From Sulfurimonadaceae bacterium (GTDB lineage: Bacteria; Campylobacterota; Campylobacteria; Campylobacterales; Sulfurimonadaceae), in the NCBI GenBank assembly GCA_028683835.1, contig JAQUHB010000007.1, forward strand, positions 37,850 through 101,849: 64,000 nucleotides of DNA, given 5' to 3'. Made by a program: the position numbers and the translations under genes. This document shows positions 43,929 to 52,617 of this stretch, one piece after another. The notes beneath the pieces are model-generated. The model saw only the letters and a list, made by a program, of their open reading frames with translations, did not search any database and was not told the origin of the DNA. Each line of letters opens with the position of its first letter. Positions within the stretch are counted from its first letter, which is position 1.

Positions 43929-43985
43929 AAATAACGCTCCTGTTATTGAGTATTAGAAATTATACTCATCTTTTATTAATCAAAG

Positions 43986-44318
43986 TTATTGATGTTTCAT
44001 CCACTCTTTAAATGGCTGAAGCGAATCGATGTAGTCTGCCACATCTTCAATTTCATTTTTGGGCAGCGGCAAAGTTGGCATCGCATTAGCGGTGTATCCA
44101 AACTCTTTGTACATCTCACTAGGATTTGTCACATAAGCAATAATTTTAGCTTTTTTTCGAGAGTAAGAAACAAGATTAAAATCTCTTCCATATCCGCCAG
44201 TCATATGAATACTGTGACATTGTGAACAGTTGTTCTTATAAACGACTTCGCCCCTTAAGCTGTCAGCCCAAAGAGAAGAGGCATATAAAAGAATACCATT
44301 CAGAAGAAGCTTTTTCAT
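43986..44318 (-). CDS. Monoheme periplasmic cytochrome c
   Basis: 110 residues with a signal peptide (MKKLLLNGILLYASSLWA). One heme site CSQCH near residue 34 and a distal Met in AMPTLPLPKNEIEDVADYID give a class I cytochrome c fold. It is a soluble electron carrier or small redox partner. The ribosome site is AAAGGA. It is separate from the LPP20 gene upstream in direction of transcription, with a 57-base gap. Confidence 0.85.
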   Translation of the reverse strand: MKKLLLNGILLYASSLWADSLRGEVVYKNNCSQCHSIHMTGGYGRDFNLVSYSRKKAKIIAYVTNPSEMYKEFGYTANAMPTLPLPKNEIEDVADYIDSLQPFKEWMKHQ

Positions 44319-44495
44319 AAATAATCCTTTTAATTATTATTATATTTTAAAATAATACTTAAATAGGATAAACTTTGTCTTAATTAGAAAGTCACATAAA
44401 AGTAGCGGCAAGAATCTTTAAGGCTCTTTGTTTCGCTTTTTACAAGTTTGGAGATATTCATCTACTGTATAATATTTTGTACTTCATAAAGGCTT

Positions 44496-45440
44496 TTATG
44501 ATACCAATGCATTTGGATCAGTGTTAACGCTACTTGCTTGCAGGGCTTGAAGCTGTGTTGTAAGTGTTTGTATCTGATTAATTAGGGAGAGATAGCTATT
44601 AAGATTTGTTGGGGTACTTTTTGCCAAAGTTCCACTAAGTTGATTGATCTGAGTTGTTATGCTATCTACCGTAGGTATAGCTGTTGTTGTATCATTTGCT
44701 ATAGTTGCTTGTGCTTGGTCTAGTGTAGTTGTTGTGTCTGTAGTCTGTGAAGAATCACTTGTTTGTGTATCTAGTGCATTTGTTTGTATAATTGCTTGTG
44801 AAAGTGCATCTCCTAGTGGACTGCTGAGTTGTTTTGTTTGTTGTACTAAAGAGCTGGCTTGATTAAGATCTAGTCCAAAAAGCCAAGCGTTGTGCTGTAT
44901 TTTATCTGGAGTTGATCCGGCGTTTCTTAGTATGGTGCCCGTATTATCCACAAGATCTATCCCTGTATGATTTATAGTGCCATCTGAATTTAATGTTTGT
45001 TGTAGAGCAAAGTCTCCGCTTTGTGCGATTAATCCATTGCTTTGAGTATTGATATTAGTTGTTGGATCACTATTTGGTGTATTATTATCATACATTTGTG
45101 CTGTAGCATTTCTTGCCGTTGTAATAGGATCACTACTAGACATAATTGCATTCCAGTTACGAGTATCTGTATTTGATCCGACTACTCCATAAAGTAGTTC
45201 ACTCGCATCACTTTCACTAACTCCCGTTGCATCCATAAACTGTTTCATATTTGGACGATGGGCCGAAGAATCTGTACTTGTAGTTAAAAGCGATGAGAGA
45301 GTTGGAGCGGTAGAGCTTGCTGCCGCCAACGCATCAGCAAAGCTAGTGCCATCTGTTGTAGTGGATGGTGTACTAGAAGCAGTCGTATCGATGCTAGCTG
45401 TTATTGGTATATTGCTTGAGTTATTTATTGTAGTTGACAT
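44496..45440 (-). CDS. Ser/Thr/Gln-rich protein of unknown function
   Basis: 314 residues of low complexity dominated by Ser, Thr, Asp, Gln and Asn (NNSSNIPITASIDTTASSTP). There is no signal peptide, membrane span or recognised domain, and hardly any Lys or Arg and no Cys. Such composition is often found in proteins exported without a Sec signal, or in hook-length/flagellar regulators. GGGAG precedes the ATG. It lies at the start of the surface-gene region. The function is not known to me. Confidence 0.55.
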   Translation of the reverse strand: MSTTINNSSNIPITASIDTTASSTPSTTTDGTSFADALAAASSTAPTLSSLLTTSTDSSAHRPNMKQFMDATGVSESDASELLYGVVGSNTDTRNWNAIMSSSDPITTARNATAQMYDNNTPNSDPTTNINTQSNGLIAQSGDFALQQTLNSDGTINHTGIDLVDNTGTILRNAGSTPDKIQHNAWLFGLDLNQASSLVQQTKQLSSPLGDALSQAIIQTNALDTQTSDSSQTTDTTTTLDQAQATIANDTTTAIPTVDSITTQINQLSGTLAKSTPTNLNSYLSLINQIQTLTTQLQALQASSVNTDPNALVS

Positions 45441-45593
45441 TGAAATACTCCCAATTTATCTTTCTTATTTCAAGCAATATTTATACCATGAATACTCATT
45501 AAATTTAAGTGGCTATGTTTCTAGATTGATGATTTAATTATTATTGCACAATGTCGACATCATTATTGATTCCTCTAAATGATGCCTGATCTC

Positions 45594-46250
45594 TTAGTGA
45601 CTTATCCACATTCTTTGCAGATTTGCAGATGTTTTAAGAAGGATATCTGTTATCTTGTCTGGTTCATTTTTTAAGAGGTATTCTCTCCTTGTTAATTCTA
45701 AATCAACTATGATCTCTCGAGATTTAATATCTCTGATTTTACTTTGTACCCAACCTACAGCAACAGTGCGTACACCTTTGCTTAGGGGAGCTACACGATG
45801 TAAGGCACTTGTGGGATAGATCACCATATCTCCGGCGCTAAGTTTAAAAAGCATCTCTCCATATCCTGTTTCTAATGCCAACTCTCCACCTTCATAGCAT
45901 TTTGGATCTTCTAAAAATAGAGTATAAGAGATATCTGTTCTTACCCCATTGATCTCAGCGCCATCACTATGATAGCCGTAGGTTTGACCCACTGTATATC
46001 GGCTTATGATGGGTGATGTTATTTTATAAGGCATTGTATAGAGTAAAAAAGAGGGATTTTTTAAAAGAGTATCAGAAACAATCTTTATAAGATCAGGATG
46101 AGCCTTGGAGTCTAGTTGATAATTATGTTTGACTTTTTTTGCCATACCGCTTGCTGTGAGTTTTCCATTATCGAACTTTGCGGTAGAGAGTTCTGCATGC
46201 ATATGTTTGAGCGTTTTTCCATCAAGAACATTCTTAACTATTTTAATCAT
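45594..46250 (-). CDS. Fe(II)/2-oxoglutarate-dependent dioxygenase, PKHD-type (PiuC-like)
   Basis: 218 residues. The His-x-Asp metal pair is in GYHSDGAEIN, the distal His in SALHRVAPLSKGVRT (with the Arg that binds 2-oxoglutarate), so the facial triad is complete. The family includes PiuC/YbiX and prolyl-hydroxylase-like enzymes. It overlaps the glycosyltransferase upstream by one base. The coupling suggests that it works on a glycan or on the surface protein next door, but iron-uptake roles are also reported for PiuC homologues. Confidence 0.85.
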   Translation of the reverse strand: MIKIVKNVLDGKTLKHMHAELSTAKFDNGKLTASGMAKKVKHNYQLDSKAHPDLIKIVSDTLLKNPSFLLYTMPYKITSPIISRYTVGQTYGYHSDGAEINGVRTDISYTLFLEDPKCYEGGELALETGYGEMLFKLSAGDMVIYPTSALHRVAPLSKGVRTVAVGWVQSKIRDIKSREIIVDLELTRREYLLKNEPDKITDILLKTSANLQRMWISH

Positions 46251-47494
46251 TACTTACTTCTTTTTTGCATGCGTTCATCTCTTATACTTAAAGCTTTTTG
46301 CAAAACGGCTCCAAGATGGTTAGTTTTATTCTCAAGAGAATGTTTTTTAGATGCTTCTGCCGCTCTTTGCACTTGTTGCTCATAATATGTTTTATCTTCC
46401 CATAGTTTTTTTAAGCTTTGCCACCATGGTTCAAGTTCAGATTTGCTAGGCACATGCCAGTAATTTGTTGTACATTCTTTGGGAATATCAAGTAGGATAC
46501 CTGCACCGGCCAACGTTTCAGGGATGCCGCCTCTGTTGGTCGCGATCACTGGAATTGCATTGCTTGTAGCTTCGATGAGTACACGACCTGCTGCTTCAAA
46601 CCAAAAAGAGGGCATTATGAGTATCTTCGTTAGTTCATATACTTTTCTCATATCATTTTGACGTGGAAGAGTTGTGACATTAACCAACAAGCTTTCGGGC
46701 AGGTTCATCCTTTGCAAAGCAGGAAGCAGTTGAGCTCTACTTTCTACGACAAGAAATTTCATCTCAGGCAATTCTTTTGCCGCACACTCTACAAGCTTTA
46801 GAAAGAGTGTTACACCCTTTTCTGCTTGAGGATTCACGAAGGTGACATATTTTGGTTCTTTTGATTTTACCATCATAGGGGAGGGATCTACAAATAATCC
46901 AACGTTTATCGAATTGACTTTTAACTTTTGACGGTAAAACTCAGCTGTTCCACCAGAGTTGGTAATAATCAAGTCTACGTTTTCAAATGTACTCCGTTTA
47001 CCATAACTTCCGTTTGCCAGATAAAAGACAACTGCAATTCCCATACGTTGAACAGTTTGCATTATAGCTTTATCTAGTAAAAGACCTCCAAAGGTGATGA
47101 TGAGATCAGGTTTTGCTTGTCTAAGCCAATCTTGTGCATTATCTAAAAAAAGACTTTCCTCAAGCGCAGTTACTGTCATTCTACGCTGGCTTTGCATATA
47201 AATCATATGCATATTAATACCTTGATAGATTCCGTTCCACAGTGGAAGAGCACCGATTTTTGTCTTACTAAGTTTTAGTCCTTGATCAGATAAATATTTT
47301 GAGATTTCATTGCCATGCACAGAGTCAAAGCAGGTTCCAGTCAAGGCATAAGAATGCACTCCATGTTTTACGAGTGAGCTAAGCATAGTCAAGATAGATT
47401 GTGACGCACCGCTTGCTGGATCAATAATGGCAGTTGGTGAAAGAAATCCTACGCGTAGAGGGCGTTTAGTAGCTAGTGGTTCGTTGATTGTCAT
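46250..47494 (-). CDS. Glycosyltransferase, GT-B fold (GT4-like)
   Basis: 414 residues. The N-terminal Rossmann-like domain starts RVGFLSPTAIIDPASGASQS, and the C-terminal domain has MPSFWFEAAGRVLIEATSNA, with the Glu of the E-x7-E motif, then AIPVIATNRGGIPETLAGAG, the donor-nucleotide site. Family GT4 members transfer many sugars; the acceptor is not deducible. It is coupled by a one-base overlap to the 2-oxoglutarate dioxygenase and lies 156 bases upstream, in transcription order downstream, of the S-layer-like gene. Confidence 0.85.
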   Translation of the reverse strand: MTINEPLATKRPLRVGFLSPTAIIDPASGASQSILTMLSSLVKHGVHSYALTGTCFDSVHGNEISKYLSDQGLKLSKTKIGALPLWNGIYQGINMHMIYMQSQRRMTVTALEESLFLDNAQDWLRQAKPDLIITFGGLLLDKAIMQTVQRMGIAVVFYLANGSYGKRSTFENVDLIITNSGGTAEFYRQKLKVNSINVGLFVDPSPMMVKSKEPKYVTFVNPQAEKGVTLFLKLVECAAKELPEMKFLVVESRAQLLPALQRMNLPESLLVNVTTLPRQNDMRKVYELTKILIMPSFWFEAAGRVLIEATSNAIPVIATNRGGIPETLAGAGILLDIPKECTTNYWHVPSKSELEPWWQSLKKLWEDKTYYEQQVQRAAEASKKHSLENKTNHLGAVLQKALSIRDERMQKRSK

Positions 47495-47585
47495 TTAGTA
47501 TTATCCAATATCTTATATACAATGTATCGGGATCTGTACATATTTATATAAGAATTCAAATACAGATCACGCTAGATTGAGGGCA

Positions 47586-47616
47586 CAAAAAAAAAGGCCA
47601 ACCCGAAGGCTGGCCT
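47586..47616 (-). terminator. Strong TTCG-loop terminator of the S-layer-like gene
   Basis: On the minus strand AGGCCAGCC-TTCG-GGTTGGCCT is a 9-base stem (one G-T) with the very stable TTCG tetraloop, followed by ten consecutive Ts. This is the best intrinsic terminator in the window. It lies 35 bases past the stop of the 1546-residue protein gene. Confidence 0.92.
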
Positions 47617-47650
47617 AGAACTAAGTTGTTTCTTTAGAAGAAGAACTTAA

Positions 47651-50600
47651 TTACGCTAAAGCAGCAGTGAAGTTAGCCGCAGTCAACGTTGACACACCAT
47701 TAAGTTGGATAGTCATATCGTTTGAATCTATATTACCGTTCGCATTGCTATCAACATAAAGCATATGTTCACTTGATACATACACAGCTTGTAGAGCAGT
47801 AGTAGCATTAGTAGTCGAAGCTAAATCATATGTCTGGAATGCCGCATTTGCTTGACCTTCAGTACTTACATTACCTAAGAAAGCAAACGTAGCAGTACTA
47901 GTACCTGTAGCAGCAGTTATAGCACTTTGTAATTCTGCTAGAACACCGTTAAGATTAATAACATCTCCACCTGTTCCACCAATAAAGTTGTTGATTACGT
48001 CTGTATTAACACCAGATGAATCCGCGCTAGTTGAGTAGTAGATAGTATCATGTGCACCTGTTGAACGAGTTGCTGCAAGGTTGATTGTATCAGCACCTAA
48101 GAAACCTTCGATGTTGTTTGATCCTGTACCAACTGTGATAGTGTCAACTGCATCAGAACCAGCAATCGAGTTGTTACCGTTACCCACAGCAATTGTACTT
48201 GCATCGTAAACATCTATTTGGTTGTTACCATCGCCTAGAGTTACAGAGTCAGTAGCATTTATCACACCACTATCTAGGTAAATATAATTATCTCCATTGC
48301 CACCAGTAACATGATTCGCAGCTGTTCCATATAAATATACTTCACTGTTGTTATCGCCTAGAGTTACTGTATTTGTACTACCTTGACTAGAAACATAGTT
48401 GTCAAACGAGTAGTCAATGCCAACATTAGTTACTACATCAGAAAAAGTATTCGAAACAGCAAGACCATTCTCGTAAACTCCACCCATTACCGTACTATTT
48501 GATAAATCAAGAGTTAAGCTACCAGTGTTATTATTAAGATCAATATAGTTTTCACCATCAGCACCTGTTACAGTGAAGTTATTAGTAGTAGCATTAGTTA
48601 AGCTTAAGTCAAAATAGCTGTGGCTAGTCATAACGTTGTTAACATCATAAGTGTTTGCCATAGCAGACGCATCGATTGTAAGCGCATCACCAGCATTAAC
48701 TGCACCAGTGTTCTCTATATACTCAGAAGCAGATGTACTTTGTTCCATTACAACATGCTCAAATCCACCAACAAGAGCAGATAAATCAGCCCAGCTACTA
48801 TCAGTCGAAATATGTAAAGTATCGTTACTACCATTTCCACCTTGTAAAGAGTCAAGACTAGTCAATTGATAATCCAAAGCAAGTACATCTAATTGAGACG
48901 GTCCAGTGAAGCTATGATCTGTAGCTGCAACATTAATTGTATCATTACCATTGCCTAAAACAACAGTTAAAGGAGCCGAAAACTCGTTTCCTATATTGAT
49001 AGTATCACCATGATTACTCATAAACACTTCTTCTAGACCAGAATCAGAAGCGATGCGGTTTAAAGTTAAAGTATTTGCACTATTAGTGTTTCTAAGATCA
49101 AATTCTTGAATATCTGTCCACTGATAGAAGAAATTGTCATCTACCGTACTTAATGTACCAGCACCTACTGCAACTGTTGTCCAGTTTCCATTGCCAAGGC
49201 CGTCTGCTAGATCATGAACAGCACCTGTAACTATGTCACCCGCAGTTAATTCTGATGCATCAGCAAAAGTAATTGTATTTATACCAGCTCCAACGCTTAC
49301 ATTTGAAACATTAGCATTATTTACCAAAACAGTGTCAGCACCAGAACCAGTTACGATTACAGAATTTGCACTTGCTGAATGAATAGTATTTCCACCATTA
49401 CCAACTGTAATTGTATCTCTGTTGATTCCAGTAGAATTTCCAACGATAATATTGTTGACTCCATCACCAGCTGTTACAGTAACATCACCATGACCAGCAA
49501 CAGTATCTAGTGCTCCGCTATCTGCATGTAGGGAGTTGTTACCTTCACCTAAACTAACAGTGATTTGACCACTACCTAAAGTGATATTATCATTACCACT
49601 ACCTGCATTAACCGTGATACCATTAGTGTGATGTACACCACTTAAATTTAGATATAAATCACTAGTCATTGTATCAGCATTTACTGCAGTAAGTGCAGTT
49701 AAGTTTGAAGGATCACCATAAACCTCTACATACTCATCACCTGTGATATTTAATGTCACTAGATCTACTGATGATAAATAATCCAATGCAAGCGTAGAGT
49801 CATTTGCGATCTCAGTACTTGTATTTGTATTAATCGTTAGTGTCTGAATATTAGACGTATTTAAATTTTCAATCCAATCAGTTGAACCACTATATGCTGC
49901 ATTGTGATTAATAGTAGCTGCAGTATCAGTTGTAACTGCACTGTCAACACTTAGATCAAACGCATATCCATCAGTTCCACCATTGATATCAACAACAACA
50001 TCATTGTTAACATTTGTTAAAGCTAAATCATCATCAATTTGACCATTTAAAACATAAGTCATGATACCAGTTGCGTTTGCACCAGTTGCCACACCATCAA
50101 ATGAACCACTTACATCGTTAGTGATTTCAAGCGTTTGGAAATTAGAAACATTTGCGAAATCAGCAGTACCAGATATATTGTCAAAACTATTAGATACTAA
50201 AGTATTTGCACCTGCACCACCATCGATAGTATAACCAGCTGCCGAGTGATCACTAAATTCAAGAGAATCAATCATTACGATATCATCACCCGCACCAACA
50301 CTTACATTTAATTGATCAGCAACTGTTCCATTTTCATAATCATTAGTGTTGTAACCATAAAAACTTGTCAAATCGATTGTATCTGCACCAGCACCAGTTG
50401 TGATATGAATATCAGATCCGCCGCTATCAGCATGATTAAGAGTCACATTGTTTCCGCCATCACCAAGAGTGATATTAAGTGCTGCATTGTAATATAAATC
50501 ATCAATAGTTACATCATTTGCACCGTTACCAGCAGTTACTGTTGCATCTAGAACTGTACCAGTAGAAAGGGAATTAACACCTTCACCAAGAGCGACTACT

Positions 50601-52291
50601 AAAGCACCATTTTCAACACTACCAACAGTAACATCATCATTACCTGTACCAGTAGTAATCGTAGCATCAACAGGGAGGACTAAAGAAAAAGGCATCATTC
50701 CAGCACCCATTACGTCACCAGCACTAATAGTGTTATCACCATTACCAGCATCAATTGTCAAGGTGTTTGTTTTTCCAACATTGATTACATCATCTCCACC
50801 TAATGTAGTGATGTTAACATCGTTAGCATAACTCCATGGTGTATCAGTTGCAACATTTACAGTATTAGCACCAGCTCCAGCATTTACTGTAACGCTAGTT
50901 TGAGCATATTCAAGACTACGAACATTAATAGTATCATCACCACCAAGTGTTGTTACTGCAATATTTGCAACTGCACCATGCTCCGTTACAGTAATATCAT
51001 TGTTTCCAGCACCTGCATCGATTGTAGCTGTTCCAGAACCAATAACAGTTAAATCAAGAGTATCATTACCGCCAACTGTAGTTACAACTGCATCAGTGTC
51101 AGTATCCAATGTTGCACTAGCTGTAAGGTCACCAGCAAAGCCGCTTGCATCTATACTATGAATAGCTGAATCTTCTCCGCCGCCCACTACATCCAAGCTG
51201 AGTGATGTTGCAGTACCGTCAATAATAACATTAGCAATGCTATCACCTGATAAAGATCCATCACTCATCATGTCAGATGCACGATTATTTGCAGTTAGAT
51301 TAACAGTTTCAACACCATTAACACTGACACCACCTTGAAAACGATCAACAGTGATGTTTTGAACATCTGCAGTTCCTGTTACAACATCAGTTGCATAATT
51401 AACCGCTACAGCAATAGCACCAGCACCGCTTCCTGTTAAATCAAGATCTACAATGTTTTGAACTTGGTTAAGAGTGATATCACCTGTACTTGTTGTAGAG
51501 ATTACTTTTTCAAGACCTGTAACGTTTACAAGACCAAGTGTAACACCTGTAGCAGCATATGAACGTACATCCATATTTTCAACATTTGTCATTGTGAAAC
51601 CAGTTACTGACGGAGCAACACCAGATGCAGTAACACGTAATGTATCTACACCCGCTCCACCATCTATAACATCAGACGCATTTAATGTGTTTGCTTCAGT
51701 AGGCTGCATTGAATCTGTAGTTTGACCTAAGATTAAGTCGTTGCTGTCTGTTCCAAGAATATTATCAGTTGCACTTGTAGTCAGTGTCAAAGTTTGACCT
51801 GTAGCTGAAGTGTCTCCACCATTTGCAAGGATATTATCAATATGAGCTTCTGCAAGTACTACAGATGACTGAAGTCCTGTAACATTTGCTAAAGATAGAT
51901 CAGTCCCTTGAAGTCCTAATGATGCATAGTAAAGTCCTACTGTTGCTTTATTTGCAATAAGAACAGCATCTGCACCAAGTGCACCGTTTTTCATTGCTTG
52001 AATCATTACAGGACGTGTTAAATGACCATTTGAAAGTTCTGCTTCCCAATATGCTAAACCATCAGCATCAGGTGCACGGTTAAATAGGTTTGTATATATA
52101 GATGTCACAAATTCCGCATCTGTATTTCCTGATGGATACAATGCTTGTGTTTCAGGTTGATCAAAAAAACTTTGTGCGATTTGATCAATTGTAAGACCAG
52201 AAAGGTTAACCCAGTAGTCAAGTCCGTCTGCGTCAGGGGCTCTGTTGAATGTTGCTACATAAAGTTCCGCAACTTGTTGATTCGTTACCAT
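47651..52291 (-). CDS. Giant S-layer/RTX-like surface protein with DUF4214 modules
   Basis: 1546 residues, no Sec signal peptide, no Cys and few Lys. Residues ~1-110 carry two DUF4214 units (both with NRAPDADGL-YW). The rest is long beta-strand repeat rich in Asp/Asn/Thr/Gly, with units such as TTLGGDDTINV, TITTGTGNDDVTVG and NAGSGNDNITLGSG, typical of Ca-binding RTX or S-layer proteins secreted by type I systems. The C-terminus has an EF-hand-like loop (DSNANGNIDSND) before LNGVSTLTAANFTAALA. Strong AAGGAG site, good -10 box and powerful terminator suggest a very highly expressed product. No secretion genes are adjacent. Confidence 0.85.
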   Translation of the reverse strand: MVTNQQVAELYVATFNRAPDADGLDYWVNLSGLTIDQIAQSFFDQPETQALYPSGNTDAEFVTSIYTNLFNRAPDADGLAYWEAELSNGHLTRPVMIQAMKNGALGADAVLIANKATVGLYYASLGLQGTDLSLANVTGLQSSVVLAEAHIDNILANGGDTSATGQTLTLTTSATDNILGTDSNDLILGQTTDSMQPTEANTLNASDVIDGGAGVDTLRVTASGVAPSVTGFTMTNVENMDVRSYAATGVTLGLVNVTGLEKVISTTSTGDITLNQVQNIVDLDLTGSGAGAIAVAVNYATDVVTGTADVQNITVDRFQGGVSVNGVETVNLTANNRASDMMSDGSLSGDSIANVIIDGTATSLSLDVVGGGEDSAIHSIDASGFAGDLTASATLDTDTDAVVTTVGGNDTLDLTVIGSGTATIDAGAGNNDITVTEHGAVANIAVTTLGGDDTINVRSLEYAQTSVTVNAGAGANTVNVATDTPWSYANDVNITTLGGDDVINVGKTNTLTIDAGNGDNTISAGDVMGAGMMPFSLVLPVDATITTGTGNDDVTVGSVENGALVVALGEGVNSLSTGTVLDATVTAGNGANDVTIDDLYYNAALNITLGDGGNNVTLNHADSGGSDIHITTGAGADTIDLTSFYGYNTNDYENGTVADQLNVSVGAGDDIVMIDSLEFSDHSAAGYTIDGGAGANTLVSNSFDNISGTADFANVSNFQTLEITNDVSGSFDGVATGANATGIMTYVLNGQIDDDLALTNVNNDVVVDINGGTDGYAFDLSVDSAVTTDTAATINHNAAYSGSTDWIENLNTSNIQTLTINTNTSTEIANDSTLALDYLSSVDLVTLNITGDEYVEVYGDPSNLTALTAVNADTMTSDLYLNLSGVHHTNGITVNAGSGNDNITLGSGQITVSLGEGNNSLHADSGALDTVAGHGDVTVTAGDGVNNIIVGNSTGINRDTITVGNGGNTIHSASANSVIVTGSGADTVLVNNANVSNVSVGAGINTITFADASELTAGDIVTGAVHDLADGLGNGNWTTVAVGAGTLSTVDDNFFYQWTDIQEFDLRNTNSANTLTLNRIASDSGLEEVFMSNHGDTINIGNEFSAPLTVVLGNGNDTINVAATDHSFTGPSQLDVLALDYQLTSLDSLQGGNGSNDTLHISTDSSWADLSALVGGFEHVVMEQSTSASEYIENTGAVNAGDALTIDASAMANTYDVNNVMTSHSYFDLSLTNATTNNFTVTGADGENYIDLNNNTGSLTLDLSNSTVMGGVYENGLAVSNTFSDVVTNVGIDYSFDNYVSSQGSTNTVTLGDNNSEVYLYGTAANHVTGGNGDNYIYLDSGVINATDSVTLGDGNNQIDVYDASTIAVGNGNNSIAGSDAVDTITVGTGSNNIEGFLGADTINLAATRSTGAHDTIYYSTSADSSGVNTDVINNFIGGTGGDVINLNGVLAELQSAITAATGTSTATFAFLGNVSTEGQANAAFQTYDLASTTNATTALQAVYVSSEHMLYVDSNANGNIDSNDMTIQLNGVSTLTAANFTAALA

Positions 52292-52421
52292 TTTTTTCTC
52301 CTTAATATTAAGTCCAACCTAGGTATCTAGTTGTGCTAGATGTTATTTTAAATTTGAATTTTAACACCAAAGCCACCATAAACTAGACGTTAAGCATGCA
52401 TTCCTAGGTGAAACGTATCGC

Positions 52422-52427
52422 ATTATA
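52422..52427 (-). promoter_or_regulatory. -10 element of the S-layer-like gene
   Basis: TATAAT on the minus strand, with an A/T-rich stretch (ten Ts) about 15 bases upstream that suits the phylum's T-rich upstream element. The transcript would have a leader of about 125 bases, long for a simple gene and common in abundant S-layer mRNAs. Confidence 0.65.
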
Positions 52428-52557
52428 ACATTATGAAACTTAAAAAAAAAAATAATAATTACTTTGACTAAGTGTTTATGAAGCGGGGTCTATATAGCAG
52501 AAGATACATTGAGTGTATTTCTCCTAAGTTCTGCGATTTGGTTGTATTGAATAAGAG

Positions 52558-52581
52558 TTTCACCCCTTTTAAAGGGTGAAA
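52558..52581 (-). terminator. Possible terminator of the nidogen/RTX gene
   Basis: TTTCACCC-N8-GGGTGAAA, about 37 bases past the stop at 52618. On the minus strand it is followed by CTCTTATTC, a poor T-run. Confidence 0.45.
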
Positions 52582-52617
52582 GGAGTGAGGTATAAAAAGA
52601 AGGGTTGTTGAATATTT

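Larger units (their letters stand above)
52292..52617 (-). other. Leader and spacer between two surface protein genes
   Basis: 326 bases without a gene. Near the S-layer-like gene is a leader of about 125 bases containing ATCTAG-N5-CTAGAT (52328-52344) and CCTAGG words, and the -10 box at 52422. Upstream is a long A/T run. Then comes the terminator of the nidogen/RTX gene at 52558. No other coding frame is convincing. Confidence 0.55.

Noticed and set aside
44450..44495. TATAAT-like plus-strand box near 44467 as a promoter
   Set aside because: No plus-strand gene follows; the region is the 3' flank of the Ser/Thr-rich gene on the minus strand.
45534..45593. Apparent continuation of the dioxygenase gene in another frame (SLRDQASFRGINND)
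   Set aside because: The dioxygenase has its expected C-terminal length at the stop at 45594, and the downstream frame is short and not recognisable.
47651..52291. Repetitive Asp/Asn/Gly/Thr coding as a possible CRISPR or tandem DNA repeat array
   Set aside because: The repeats are protein-level and diverged; no exact direct repeat with regular spacers is visible, and one open frame runs through the region.
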